DNA from: Trichuris trichiura
Lineage: Eukaryota > Nematoda > Enoplea > Trichinellida > Trichuridae
Direction of reading: 5' to 3'
DNA length: 64,000 nt
Assembly (NCBI GenBank): GCA_037903355.1
Contig: JBAJFE010000004.1
Location: 3,038,001 to 3,102,000, forward strand
In this document: positions 50,301 to 62,500 of the stretch, piece after piece
Position numbering within the stretch: position 1 is the first letter of the stretch
Layout: every line of letters starts with the position of its first letter
Made by a program: the position numbers and the translations under genes
The notes under the pieces: generated by a model
The model's database searches: none
Seen by the model: only the letters and a program-made list of their open reading frames with translations
What the model was told of the DNA's origin: nothing

Positions 50301-51888
50301 TTTGGACGACTCGGTAGGTGGCGCTTTCGCTGGCCGTCGATGGTCCAAAGAACCAAGCTTTGTTTGCTTTAGAATGTTCCGACGAGCACCCGTGCGACGG
50401 ACTGGGTGAACACGCACACTTTAAGAACTTTGGCATAGCATTTCTGACTCTGTTTCGAATCGCAACCGGTGATAATTGGAATGGCATCATGAAGGTAGTA
50501 GGCTTCGTTTGAAACTTCTTCGGAATGTTGTCTCAAATTTAGGATACACTGCGTGACGACTGCGACAATTCAGACCATTGCGCAACCAATTGTTGCGTAT
50601 CCGCAATTATAGCGCCAATATACTTTGTTGTCTTTGTCCTGATGGCTCAGGTTGGTAGCGAAATGTTTTGCTATCGCTCCTCCAAAACAAATTATTTGCA
50701 AACCTGTTTGTGTAGACAGCTAGCAAACAGCAATAGGCACTTCGTAAGAACGTTAAAAATGCTTGCATGTACGCATGGATATTTTTTCTCTTGTCACGCT
50801 CCAGTTCTTCAATGCAGGGCAGCAAATTTAAAAGTTGGTGCTTTTAAGTGTTTGACCGTTTTTTTCATTCATTATGTCACCATTTAAAGTCAAGCAACAG
50901 TCGCTTTCTTTTGCCTAACTGATAAGTATTAATAAACAAATTTTTTGAGCTTATCATTTGTTAATGTTACTATTTTACGTTAGTCAATGAACTAGTCTAT
51001 GTTTTATTACAGTTTGTTTTGGTAAATGTTGTCGTTGCTGTTTTGATGAAGCATTTGGAAGAAAGCAGCAAAAAGATGGCAGACGGTTCGAGCGAGACGG
51101 GCGGTAGTGCTGCAACTGATAGCGATGCCTTCATGCGTAGTGATACAGACGACGAAAAAGGACCAAAGGTAAACCCATTGCCACTATTATTTTATGTTAA
51201 ACTATTTCTTTTACGGAATGTATTTCCCGTACTTGTTTGTGAAAGCTCTGGCCGTAACAAAAGTCTGAAATGGATGTTTCAGAACTTTGAAAAATATAAA
51301 CATTCTTTCCGTAATAATGGATGCTATGTCCAATCGAAATGTTCGAGCTGAAGTATAGACACTCTTTTGTGATGGGTATAATCCTAATCTTACGTCAACT
51401 GGACGTCAAAGCTTCTAAGATGACTGTTTCTTTAGCAGCATGTGCAACCTAATGAGATATCCCGCTAACGTACAAAGGACTTGAAAAAATGCCATTAATG
51501 TTGTTGTGTAACAGTGAACCTGACTATCACATTAATCCGGGTTGATTCTTCTCTGATGACAAACACTGCTAATCCATTCCATCCCGTAAAACAAACAGTT
51601 TAACGTGAAAATCTACAGTCCCTTACCAAGAAGTTACATTTACAAAACTATTATTTTATTTTGAAAATTTTTTTACGGTTTCAATTTCAGGGTAAACAAG
51701 TTTGCTCTCCAATTGAATTGTGCGACTCTGAAAAAGCGAGCAGTAGCAAGGAAGGCTACAGCGTTTCTTCCGGTAAGTGAAAGTTTTCCGTGAATTGCCC
51801 GGCTAAAAGCACTTTTGCAGAAGTTACGCCCATCATTTCGGAAAAAGTCATAGAAAAGGAAACGCATACTGTTGTTTCGCCAAATTAA
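35306..51888 (+). CDS. cca-1: T-type (Cav3) voltage-gated calcium channel alpha-1 subunit
   Basis: Plasma-membrane, low-voltage-activated Ca2+ channel with four domains of six helices. Exons: 35306-35707, 36789-36983, 38480-38574, 38655-38758, 38816-38982, 39066-39172, 39227-39488, 39750-39876, 40280-41471, 41549-41734, 42372-42501 or 42883-43027, 44642-44803, 45471-45645, 45705-45907, 46260-46486, 46677-47007, 47162-47386, 47689-47945, 48013-48268, 48988-49077, 49157-49635, 50033-50313, 50373-50494, 50543-50650, 51013-51168, 51691-51772, 51821-51888 (TAA). The sum is 6,189 nt, 2,062 residues. S4 segments include [41 protein letters not shown] and [13 protein letters not shown]. Filter residues are E (LEGW, 39408), E (QEDW, 44654), D (KDGW, 49021) and D (GDNW, 50471), the Cav3 E-E-D-D signature. 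The I-II linker is one 1.2-kb acidic exon; the II-III linker has ten alanines in a row. The exon 1 donor is the least certain junction. Confidence 0.95.
41472..41548 (+). other. GC-AG intron in the Cav3 gene (domain II S3)
   Basis: Exon 9 must end CTC AG before gcaagt so that AG joins C of the next exon, giving [12 protein letters not shown], the expected domain II S3 sequence. Reading through the site instead gives an unrelated tail and a stop at 41529. No GT donor nearby restores the frame. The donor AG|GCAAGT otherwise matches the consensus exactly, as is typical of GC-AG introns. The acceptor is ttcatttcag. Confidence 0.85.
42372..42501 (+). other. Cav3 alternative exon 11a (domain II S5-pore turret)
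   Basis: This encodes [12 protein letters not shown], then a turret with QEEAPDG, then [18 protein letters not shown], 43 full codons. It starts in phase 2 (AG|C) after ttttatag and ends in phase 0 before gtttgc. It is closest to the vertebrate domain II sequence ([28 protein letters not shown]). It competes with the exon at 42883-43027. Confidence 0.9.
42883..43027 (+). other. Cav3 alternative exon 11b (Cys-rich domain II turret)
   Basis: It has the same start phase (AG|T) and end phase (0) as exon 11a. It encodes [12 protein letters not shown], then a cysteine-rich loop ([13 protein letters not shown]), then [14 protein letters not shown], 48 full codons. It covers the same S5 end, turret and pore helix start as 11a with diverged sequence and more cysteines. 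Splicing both in would duplicate S5-P, so they should be mutually exclusive. The acceptor is ccgttcag and the donor gtaagc. Confidence 0.9.
43618..43864. mobile_element. Miniature inverted-repeat element (Tc1/mariner-like MITE) in Cav3 intron
   Basis: The ends are exact inverted repeats CAGTGGCGACACCT (43620-43633) and its complement (43849-43862), each flanked by TA, the Tc1/mariner target site. The interior also pairs loosely: ttggcttaagcttaagc with ggcggaacagaat on the left, against gttctgcc with ggcgtaagcctaagcc on the right. There is no coding capacity. The 5'-CAGT end and TA duplication point to Tc1/mariner mobilisation. Confidence 0.75.
49726..49974 (+). repeat. Intronic repeat copy 1 (Cav3, between domain IV S2 and S3 exons)
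   Basis: About 249 bp in the intron 49636-50032. It matches 51233-51477 in direct orientation, beginning tgtttgtgaaagctctgg and ending near gagatatccc. By eye about 80% of positions agree, with small indels. It has no coding frame or clear terminal inverted repeats, so it is probably a non-autonomous transposable element. Confidence 0.8.
51233..51477 (+). repeat. Intronic repeat copy 2 (Cav3, C-terminal intron)
   Basis: Second copy of the repeat at 49726-49974, in the intron 51169-51690 and in the same orientation. Shared landmarks are gtttgtgaaagctctgg, gatgtttcagaactttg, atgtcca-tcgaaa, ataatcct, caactgga-gtcaa, ttctt(t)-gcagca and gagatatccc. Confidence 0.8.
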
Positions 51889-52594
51889 CAGTCAAAGAAA
51901 GCTGTTCAGAGTTCCAGTTGACGAAAAAGATATTGCGTACGCGTTTTTACAACGCGACGAATAATTTCGCACAGAGCTGTTTAAAAGCTTCTTCCCTGTA
52001 AGGCAGCAATGGATTCGCAGGTTCGAATGGTTGGGGCATTTAAAAATAGCTTCTGCAGGGATTTTGCTACCGCGTTTGCGAGTTGAATAGGATCCAAGCG
52101 AACTCCTCTGATCGCGTTGCCCCGACTCTACACCTTGTAAAGGCCATAAGAGAAAACGATCATAGGGAGTGTTCATGTGCCTGTGTCAAACGGCCTTAGG
52201 CGTTTGTCCTCCACTCATGTAAGCGGGAGAGAGCTGCCCTGTTAGAATGGTTTGGGAAGTGGAAATGATCCCCGCCTGTTTCCGAGCTGCTGTTTGTTAT
52301 ACATATGTACATTCAGTTTGGAATTGACCTCTTGGAGGAATTCAGTTGAAAATTGAAAGTAAACTTTCCCAAAATTCAACGAAGTGATTGAATTGAATTA
52401 CGTTTACGAGCTTGTAGATGTTGGCTCAAATTTAGGCTCCATTTATTCTTTAGAATATACAAGTAGTAGCGAGTGGTCGTCAAGTGCTGATTTTCAGCTG
52501 GAAAAGAGGTAAGTCAATTTTTCTTACCTATTTTGGAATACGAATTCTCGCTGGCAGGTTACAAGTAGTGTAGCTGTTAATACAAAACCGCTAG
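51889..52594. other. Convergent 3' intergenic region
   Basis: This lies between the stop codon of the + strand channel gene and the polyadenylation signal of the - strand CAP gene. It holds the 3' untranslated sequence of Cav3. No open frame or repeat stands out. Confidence 0.5.
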
Positions 52595-52595
52595 A

Positions 52596-52601
52596 TTTAT
52601 T
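52596..52601 (-). terminator. Polyadenylation signal AATAAA of the CAP gene at 52.7 kb
   Basis: On the minus strand AATAAA lies about 100 nt downstream of the TGA stop at 52703-52705, a usual distance for an animal gene. Confidence 0.6.
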
Positions 52602-52702
52602 CACTTCTCGCAGTCGTTTAAATTAACAAATGCAGCTTGAAGCATACTATATGAGCTGATTCAGGGTATGCCACTTTTGAAATTGTTGCAAATGGTGAAC
52701 CA

Positions 52703-55700
52703 TCACTTAATGCTTTCTGTGCTGTTGACCGGTTGCCACAAGTAGAAACTAATGCCTTCGGATTCATAGCCCGGCGGGATTCCGGTAAATACCAAACGAA
52801 CATCCGTGTAATTCGACAGTTGCACTCCATTAATGAAGCGATTGTAAAATCTGTACATGGCTATTGTAGCGTTGCACATTGCATAGCCGGATACTGCGTA
52901 TCCAACGACTCCTCGGTTGATATGTCCTTCTTGAATTCGAATTTCAATTTCCAGTTTGTTAATGAGATAAAGATTTTGTCGCAGAACGTTAGAGTACAAA
53001 TGGACAATGGGTTCCAGGAACGGGCATTCTTCTCGGTTTGCGTAGCCAAGCGGTACTATGGAACCTACAGGTCCCAGAATGGTGTATCTTTTCTCTTGCG
53101 ACTTTAGATCAGCTGGAAAGGAGGTTGGTATGCTGTCAGATGCTATTATGTTTGTTCGTAAAAAGTTGTCGTAGAATCGGAATGCATTGGTCAAATTCTC
53201 TGAAGGAAAGAGCAATAAGGGTTTCAAGATTTTTTGGCACGCATATCCTTCACTTGAAAAATGGTCAGAAAGTAAGCTAGGTGTTTACCATTACTACTCG
53301 GACGAGCTGTCAAACATTTTGAAGTTCTGATTTGCTAGGCTGTCTCGTCGTTATAAGATATAACCATTCTCCTTTTGGTATATGAGCATTTCGTTTGGTA
53401 AAAGACGTACTTTATATAACACCTGTTACGGCACGTTCGTTTTAAGTTTTACGGAATTCTGTAACTGCTGAATTGCTTATCTAATTTTAAAAAATGATTT
53501 CTATTTTCAAGATGGGAAGGCACTTGATGTTAGCATTTTATTTACGTGCGTGCTGGTTTGCGTCAGTACTGAACTAAGTAAACTGAAGTATAAACAAAGG
53601 GTATCTTAAACTTTCTTTAGTCTTCCACTGTTCTGGAAGGCGCATAAATCACTAGACGCTTACCTGGCTGCTGGCCACAAGCTAACTTCTTTGTTCCTTC
53701 GCTGTCAACGACCCGTAGATTTCCAATCACCCCTTCACCTGTATAAAAAAATTAGTTTCGTTTCAATGCTCAAGAAGGTTTTGTTCGCTCACAGCATAAA
53801 TTTAATGTGGTTGCATCGCATTGGTCCTTGCCGCTCATACAAGTCAGGCATGGCACACTGTGCGGTGGGTTGTGAGGAGGATGAGGTCTGAACTGCTCAG
53901 CAGCACTGAAGTACATTTTTTTAAATTACAATAATAGCAGCACATACGCTTCACTTCTTATCATATAGTGATTTATGATGAAAAGCTATTTCCTTTTTTC
54001 TTTTCTCTTTCTTCGTAACGGGTTAAAAATTCCGTGAAAAAATTCAGAATGAAAAGCTATTTCCTTCTAAATGCAAAAGTTACAAAAGCGTAAGCTTTTC
54101 GTTAAGTGAACAGCCGGATAGCTTGCTGCACATTATAAATGTTTGCAAGTTTGGTGACCTACAGTAGCTTAGAGACAAGTAAAAAAATTCAAATTTTCTT
54201 AGTTGTTGTTCTGCTACATACGTTTAATAGCTTTTACTTTTCTTTACTTTAATTATTATTCTGCTCATTATTTCAGTTACAATATTTAGCAGCAGTAGCC
54301 AGAACAGGTTCGTAAGGTTATTGTTATTGTTGTTAATGTGAAATTTCTTCTCTCTGTTATTGTTAGCATTCGACTATGCTCATAGTTGTCTACAGATCAG
54401 ACTACAATAGGATTAACGGTTATACTAGTATTAAGTTTAAATATTCTTATTTTACGCAGTTTTAAATTTCCTACCTTACTGAAAATCCACATGCCAAGAC
54501 ATATCCACTGTTTACGTTCAAGGCTGGATCTGCGTTTGTAATTGTTGTACATCTGGTGAAACCGCAACCAGTTTCATTGCCCTGGAACCAATAAAACTTA
54601 AGGCAGCAAAGTAATACAATCGCCCTGTTTAAAAGAAATGCGATATCTACCCCTTTGGATGGTTGACTACCTGACGTATAGAGCGACAAGTATCCTGGGA
54701 CACCGGACGGCGCACGCCTTGATCACAGCTGTCTAGTTCAATATTGTACGAGTCTTGGATTAGTTGGAAGCCTTGAATCATCGCATTTATTGTAGTAGGA
54801 ATATTTGCCGGCAGTAGCGCTATTGCCACGGGATATTTTGGTGAGATGGGTTTTTGCCCGGAACAATCATCAGCAAACGTCTGAGCATAGGCGGCGATGT
54901 CACGATTCCAGAAACGCTCAAGTAGAAGCGAAAATGATTTTCCACTATAATTTTATCAATAATTTTAATTGTCGGTATCCTATGGCGGTGTAGTAATCAA
55001 GCTTGTTATCAGACTAGCTTTGTGTGGTTTCTCCATTGCGTTTTTTCTATGTCACTCTTCTTCGAAGAGACGGAATAAGAAATCTAGTTGGCATTGTTCT
55101 ATGGTCAGCGAACCACTGTGTTTGCCTCGAAAACTGGTTTTAAAAATCTTAGTACTCTTATCGTTTCGGCTGAAAGAGGTTTAGTTGGAACAATGCAACA
55201 TTATAGCTTCGCTTTGCAACATCCTGTTACTTCAAGCGGTTGTAAGACTCGAAAATGAATTATCGTTGTACTTGCAAAAGCTTCACGCTTTATACTGATT
55301 GCTTAAGTTTGAAACTACTAACATCCGTGTATGGTGCAACTGTGTATTTCCAATTCGATACTTTACATGTAATTATTCCGTTAAAAGGAAAAATACTTGT
55401 CTTCGCAGAATACATATCGAATAGTTGTTTGCGTATAGCCAGTCTTAATGGAATTAGCGAAAGCTAACACAGCAGCTGAAGTAAAAACTGTGTTCTTACA
55501 ACTTACAATGCATTCCATTAACGCTGCTTGTCTTTGACTTCTCAGCACGTTTATAGCAAACAGCATCTCGATGGCTGTTTCATCGTTGAACGGTATTGCT
55601 AAACATTGTATCTATTCAGTAAAAACACCGCGTGCAACATTGCTCACGTGTCTTTTGCAAGTCAACCGCCTGTACCATTGTTATGCAAATGAGAATTGTT

Positions 55701-55738
55701 AATAATGTTGAAGAAGACAAACTTCGAAGTTCAGACAT
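52703..55738 (-). CDS. Secreted CAP (SCP/TAPS) protein with Cys-rich module and DUF5648-like C-terminus
   Basis: CAP proteins are abundant secreted proteins of parasitic nematodes; the molecular role of this one is unknown. Seven exons (minus order) are 55738-55648, 55598-55507, 54916-54671, 54596-54480, 53892-53793, 53738-53664 and 53199-52703. All are in phase and total 1,218 nt, 405 residues. A signal peptide (LLTILICITMVQA) is followed by a CAP domain (about 35-182) with NVLRSQRQAALM, WNRDIAAYAQ, TGCGFTRC and GYVLACGFS. The His/Glu set of the classical CAP cavity is not clearly complete. Then comes a small module with PCLTCMSGKDQCDATT and NLCC, a linker, and a C-terminal part (about 285-400). 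This has two repeats, VHLYS...NLYLIN..EIE and MYRF...VQLSN..DVRL, ending GYESEGISFYLW, the pattern of DUF5648 repeats. It converges on Cav3 and is a paralogue of the gene at 56.7 kb. Confidence 0.85.
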
Positions 55739-56666
55739 GCTTGCCTGAGAAAAATCTTAATTTGATACTCTAATGCCGCGTAATTAAATGAAATGCTTTG
55801 GTTAAATATCGCAATTTGAATCGGCCGAGTTGGAGTGTATGTTGCATAGCTCCGTTTAGGACAGGCCATTCTTTTAGTTCCTTGACCTGAGCGTAATTTT
55901 AAAAAGTCAAATCAAATCGCGCCTTAACTCGCGTCGGAATCCTTAAGCAGGAGGTTTCAATGTCTTTTTTGTTGTCCCCATTGACCTGAACTTAATTTGT
56001 CAACTCTTCTCCTCAGCGCCTTGTGTAGATATCATCGATAACAGTTAAGCGCTGATGCCATTTCGTGTTTTTTGGAATTCTTCCGTTAAATTATTGAAAA
56101 ATGCGGTTAGACAGCGACCTCTAATTATTTATTATTCTGACTTCGCCAATAAAAAGACAAAATTAACTTTCTTTGTCAAGCAGTAGTATCATGTTGCATG
56201 AAAAGATGCGCTCTTGAACGCCTTGCAGTTGTAGTCAGTGTCCGAAAAACTTTAAATAAAATGTAGATATATCCATAGTCTAACAAATTATGCATCCTTT
56301 TGTCGGAATCGGCATAGTCGCCATTCGCTTATGCTAATTTATTTTATTAGAGGATAATTTATCTCAACTTCTACTACTACTGAGTTCGATACTATATGCT
56401 GAAGCGTTTAATTTTTTGAGGAATATAAGCAATAAATGATGAACACTTTTTTTCATTTTTGTTACTTAATGAGTATTTAATGACAAAACATCAGAAATAT
56501 TGACATTCAGGTAATGATATGAGGTGATTGGAGTGGGCAAGAAACTGACAAGTGAATCGTACATATTCCAAAACGACTTTCCACAAAGCCGAATAGATAC
56601 ATCTGTGGGCTCAAAAGGAACATGTCTCTCGAAGCTTGAATAGAACATGTTTTGCACTTGGTAACT
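55739..56666. other. Intergenic DNA between the two CAP genes
   Basis: About 0.9 kb holding the promoter side of the downstream CAP gene and the 3' untranslated region of the upstream one (both on the minus strand). I see no gene, repeat or clear core promoter motif. Confidence 0.4.
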
Positions 56667-59372
56667 TTAAACAGTGTCCCATAAGAAGAAGCTAATTCCC
56701 TCGAAGGCATAGCCTCCATACCTTCCTCTTATGACTAACCTCGCGTCAGTAAGATTCGATAGTTGGACTACATTGAAGGCGGAAATGCGAAATCTATACA
56801 TTGCAATTGTAGCATTGCATATCATATGGCCAGTAACAGCCTGGCCAACGATTCCTCTGTCCAACATTCCTTGCTCAAGTCGTGCATCAATTTCAAAGTC
56901 GTCAATAAGATAAAGGTTTTGCTTCCCACCGAGTGAGTAGAGATGCCGTATTGGTTTCAGGTATGGGCACCCAGGTACTGTAGCTCCTGGCTTCACCACT
57001 GAACCAACTGGTCCGAGGATGGTGTATTTCCTTGCATTTCTGTCCAGGTCAGTTGGAATTGTGTTGGCAATTCCAGTGAATGCCAATATATTACTGCGTA
57101 TGGAGTTGTCGTAGTAACGGCTTACGTTAATACGATCCCCTGCATGAAAAGGTGTAAAAATTAATCATAATGAAAAATTGTTTTAATTTCTCAATTCCAT
57201 AAGAAGTAAAAAGTAATAAGCTCTATAAGCAGTTATATAAGAAGTAAGAAATCTAATCCTGCATGAACTGGAAAAGACGGAGCTACGGAGCTGATCTTGT
57301 CGTCAAGTGTCACGCTGACAAGGAGCTAAGATCAGTACTGAAACTTCCATTTTTTCCAGCTCTTGCAAGATTGAAAGTCTCTTGCTTCTTTCTTCCCACC
57401 AACGGAATAAAAAGCCGGAATCAGCATCATGGAACTTGGCTCCTGTTCTTAAAGGTGTTTAGTCTTTAAATATTAAACGGATTTGCTACAAACTCGGTCA
57501 TGGAAAAATTAATAATGATTTAAAAATAAAAATGGCGTTACAAACGCGAATGCGTTCCAATGGGGGTTTTTAACGCTGGTTCAGCAACGGATATTTCTAA
57601 TCTTTTGTTAGTTTGCCTAGCTTTCAGAGAGAGCAGGATTCATCCCGAAAGCTCTGTGAACCAATAAAAGATAACAAAAACGGGTTATTGTTCCGTAAAC
57701 TAAGGTTACGAATGAGAATAGCAATAATTGTGTTTTAAAAGTAGCAACTCCGTGTTACATTTGTCTTCTATGCTAAGAGTTGAATCGTAAACATTGATGA
57801 GACCTTTATGGGCATTTATGCAATTCATTTCATATCGCCCTGCTATCAAATCATCAATCAACTTTTGTTCACAAGGATTTTATTCTATCTGTTACATAGC
57901 ACACCTCATTCAATGCGATTAATGAGAAGGGAAAAATCCGCTTTATTTAAAGTTTGTGAATTTCACGGCTGAACGGAGCGCGCATATAGCGTAATAAAGT
58001 TTAATTTTACGAAATTCCTTTTTTCTGGGCGTTTACCAGAATTAGCTGTTCTTGGCTAAACAATAATCGGTTTCAAGCACGTCTGTATAGTGGTAGATGT
58101 GCAAAGTAGTAGTGCCGATCTGCAAGTCTCAACTGTCCATTGCATAATATTAATGATATGCATAAATTAATCGTCACTTCCGAAAGTCAGCTGCTCTTTG
58201 TATTATATGCACGTTGTACTCTGCTTACCTGGAGGTGGCTCTGTGCCGCAGTCTGCTCCTCCGACTGACTGGACGACCAAGTCGTACACTGATGCGTCGC
58301 CTTAATGAATTTTGCGCCAGGATAGAAAGACGGCCAAAATCGGCAAATCTTACAGCACAAGTTGTTTGTAGTAGCGTCGCAAATTGGTTTACTACTGGAG
58401 CATAATGAACAGTCTGCTAAATTTGGGGGCATTTCGACGTATGGAGGTTTATCCGTGGGCGCGCTGAACATTGAACAAGATTTCACTTTCACTGAGCCTT
58501 TTGAAAAGGCATGCCGGCAAAATGTTCTCTTTTACTTAGAAATCACTATTAATAATGTTAATTTATCAGCTCAGCAGGTGCACTGAGAATGGCTAAAACT
58601 AACGACAAAAGCCTACTGACCTGACGTCGAAGGCACAAACCCACAATATTGGCCCTACTGCATTTTGTCCATTAGGTGGTCCATTGCTTGGTGAAATGGT
58701 ATCACATCTTGCTTTTGCGCAACCTGTTTGATTAATGTCGAACCTGACCAACTAAAAATGGATATCCTGACAAGTATGCGTTACAGTTGGGTCTAACTGG
58801 GGACTGCTTGAAAAAAAGGGCAGTAGAAAAATCCTAGCACTTTGAAACGAATTCTCTGTGATCCATTCCTTAGCTCTCCATTATGCTATAGTATTAGTGC
58901 AAAAGTCTTTATTTTTCGTTACAGATTGCTTTCATTAAGTCACTGCTGATGAGTACGTTAGGCGCGTAGGGAAAGATGAAAGTGGTCATAGTCTTGGCAT
59001 TCTCGTTCTATCAGAGATAGACTGTAAATAGTTCACTGTCGGCATTAACGCCCTTTACATTCTTGTCGATTAATAGCATTCAATAGAACATTAACTCACC
59101 ACACCTTATGACGCAAATGCATGGGACGGTGAAAACGCAAAAACACCTACTTGCCGATAATTCTGGCACTGGGCAGCGGAGTACTGATCACAATTATTAT
59201 TGTCCGGGTTGAACATAAGACCAATTTCCTCAACTGCGCTAAATGCAGTTGTAGGATTTTCGTCAGGCGCTGCGGATATGGCAACGGGGAACATCGGGTT
59301 AGGTGGCGCTATTGTGCTGCAGTTTTTAGCGACTTCTTGAGCGTACGTAGCCATATTGGCATTCCAATGACG
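56667..59372 (-). CDS. Paralogous CAP (SCP/TAPS) protein with Cys-rich module and DUF5648-like C-terminus, N-terminus unresolved
   Basis: Five exons in phase (minus order) are 59372-59151, 58751-58621, 58463-58354, 58300-58229 and 57139-56667, totalling 1,008 nt (335 residues plus stop). CAP motifs are RHWNANMATYAQEVAKNC, TGCAKARC and LWVCAFDV. The Cys module reads DCSLCSSSKPICDATT then NLCC, with the same split-codon intron as in the neighbour (TGC T|gta). The C-terminus reads KYTILGPVGSVV, PIRHLYS, QNLYLIDDFEID, CNATIAMYRF, VQLSNLTDARL and GYAFEGISFFLW. Exon boundaries and phases match the 52.7-kb gene almost one for one, proving tandem duplication. The signal-peptide exon was not found; a possible preceding exon ends with a gtgagt donor near 59590. 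The ancestor had this architecture before duplication. Confidence 0.8.
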
Positions 59373-59599
59373 CTGAAAGAATATTCACAAGTTTGGAGGC
59401 AAAACTGACAATCCATCTGTCCAGAATAATGTTAAATATAGCTGAAACTCGATTATCTGACGTAACTGTTCCGAAGGCTAGTTTGACTAATCGAAAGTTT
59501 AGTTATTAAATTAATTTGTTTTGTTTCTTATCTTTTGACTGTATTTATCATCAGTTATACTTCTCAAAGATATCTCACAAGAATTTATGATACACTACA

Positions 59600-62500
59600 A
59601 CTCACCATCAGAATGGCACGGAAAAGTGACGTTCGTTTGAAAATCTGTGACTGAAGTTGGCTTTGGTTCTTTCGCGGGTTAACTGACTGTTAAACCACAA
59701 ACACTTTTCATACATACCACTGCTTTTCAGCCGCGCTGTTTTAGCAACTGTTGTCCAAGCATTGAAGTGACTTATCACGCCCTGAGCAGACGACTTCTTC
59801 TGTTTCATCATAATTTGGTACTATGAATTTTCATTATCGTTCAGCGTCAAACGTGTCACGTTTCTCCAGTAATGAAAGGCTTTAAGACATTGAACGTTTC
59901 TACTAATATTTCTTCACTCAGTCATAAACCCTACAGCTGAAGGTGCCCTACTCCTTTGTCAGATTTATCCCCTTCTGCCTGAGGAGAAATCCGTCGTCAT
60001 TTACGTCTACGAAACACTGATACGAACAGATCATTTATACACCAGCATCGCGTTCTTCAGTGACCTGTGTCGATCTCTATGTGACAAGTATGACCGCCGT
60101 CTTTCCAACGAATGGGCGCAATATACAGACCTTCAGCTATATCTGTGGTTGAAAGAAGACTGAATACATATGTTGACCGCCGTAATAGTGCTCTCGAAGT
60201 CCAAGTGTGCAAACGAAAATTTCTGGACAGAATCTTGTCATAACTTGAACTGGAAACTACTTTCTAAGTAACTGAATAAATTATTGAACTATCGTGCTCT
60301 TTCTGCATGAAGTGTGCGAATCATTGCTTTGCCAAATTTAGTTATGGTATCGACACAAAGCTTCTGTTAGTCACTCATCAACTGCCTCAGTTATCAGGTT
60401 GGCTATTCTTGTGTCGCAGATGCTGTAGCTACACTGTGATATGCCATACTTGTAAATTTGATTTTCCTATAGGTACGTACAAGCAGATAATGACCAAGTA
60501 TACGTCAGGATTTGTTACTAACCGCGGAAGGTATTCTGAACCAGAAACTGTGGATGTAGGAGGCGACTTGCATTTCTTTTATAAAAAATTAATTTTCGTG
60601 TACCTTGGCTGGTTTAAATAATCTGAACTTATAGTGTATTGTCATTGAAACATCAGCATGCTAATTGCGGAATCGTTTTGAACGCAGACTTGTCTTTAAC
60701 GGGTCGGAGCAGTTTCATTCAATTTTTCTTACAGCTTTTACTCATGCCTTTTTGTGGAATTTATTTAATGTTGAAAATATACTTACTATGCATTCCATGT
60801 AAAAGCCTCTTTTGGTTGATCGCAAGTTGTTAAGGCTACTGAGGAGTGCATGGGCAGCACTGGTACTTACAGGAAGCGCTTAATACAAGCTAGCTCATTA
60901 TTTAGGCAATATGCGATAACTTACGTACGTGTTCCATTTTGAGCGTTAGAAATTCTTGCATAAAAAACAGTAAACATGATATTCAATAGAAAAGTCCTGC
61001 AGAACATTGAAGGCATAACAGCATTGGACAATGCTGTCCGTTTGCAGCCGAAGCAAAGACCAACCATTAACTAAACTTTTCTTTGTGACAGGCGGTTAAC
61101 AAAAGCAGAAATGAAACATTTTTTCTCACCCTACGTTTTTGTAGTAGTCTACTGCCCTACTTGGCATTTCAATGAAGCATAAAGGGGGCAGATCAAATCG
61201 AGTGAAAGCTTTTCATTGCGCAATTAACTTGGAGCTATATAAATTGATCAGACTGCGTTGAAGCTCTTCTTTTTGGTCAGATCGACTTGATTTCAACGCG
61301 CACAGAAATGGCTAATCCTTGAATACAACAGTCAAAAACCTACTCGTTTGTCTTGTTGTTCCATCTGTAATGTTGCGTAATGAGTAAGGTTTACTGCCCA
61401 ACGGTGATCAACTAAAGACAGCCATAATTTTGCGAATAATTCGTCATGCTCCAATTGATGACTGAGCATCAAAATAGCATAATCATTTAAGGAAACATCT
61501 GCAGCATGGCCTAGTTAGGAAGAACCCTTTTCTAAAAATGGGGCAACACTTTTTCGCTTCGTTACGAAATCAAGATTTAGAAATTATGCAGACAAATTTT
61601 GGTAGAAGCAGGGCACGTACATTCTTTATGCCACTCTTCACTGACTCCGCCAATTTGAAAAAGAGGACATTTCACCATTTCCGCCTTAATCATGAAATAA
61701 ACTGCTCAGCAGAAAACATTTGATCATAATAGTGTTTTGCTGCCTCTACTGCTTAGTTTCAAGGGATAAGTCTGCGAATAGATGTTCCCGTTGTGAGCTG
61801 GATTATTCTAATACTTGAAGAAAAGCTAGTCACGTTGCGTTTAAGCCGCAGTCATGAAAATACAAAGAAAATTCTACTCCTTAGAACTGAGGATGGAAGG
61901 AAGAAACGCATGGACAAATCTACTGACATGGGCTTTTAGAAAACATAGCGTATTATGTGTAACATCTCTCTCATATGGAATCGAATTCCACATATGCTGA
62001 CTAATCATTTTTTCTATTATAAGAACTTATGATACCAAAAACAGGATTCATACAAGATTGTCTTAATATGTCAGTCTGAGAGAGTGAATCGCCAGCTTTT
62101 TGCTATAGCTTCTTGAAGCACAATGAAACAAGTGAAACTAGCTTGAACCGTACAGATCACATCAGACTTCTCAGACTACGAAACATAACTTCATCTATGA
62201 CTAAGAGCAAAAGTATTATTCACAACAGCCACCCAATGTACACAACGCAAGTTATTAAGCAGTAGAGAACTAGTGCTCTCTACACGTTCATTTTGACTCA
62301 CATTATTGTGACTGCTCTTCATTCCATCCATTCTTACCGCATGATTCCTATCTTATTTCAATGGGGTACAGGAAAGAAATATTTTTTTCACCTGCTGGCA
62401 CACCACTGAAGCGAATAAAATTGTTCGTAAGACTGAAACGCTTACAAAGCTTAGGATGATTCATTTGCGTCTTCTGATTCTGTTTAAAGATAATATCGTA

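Noticed and set aside
53793..53892. Cys-rich module of the CAP genes as a ShK/SXC domain
   Set aside because: Only about five cysteines and no ShK spacing (C...D....C....C...C..C...C); described simply as a small Cys-rich module.
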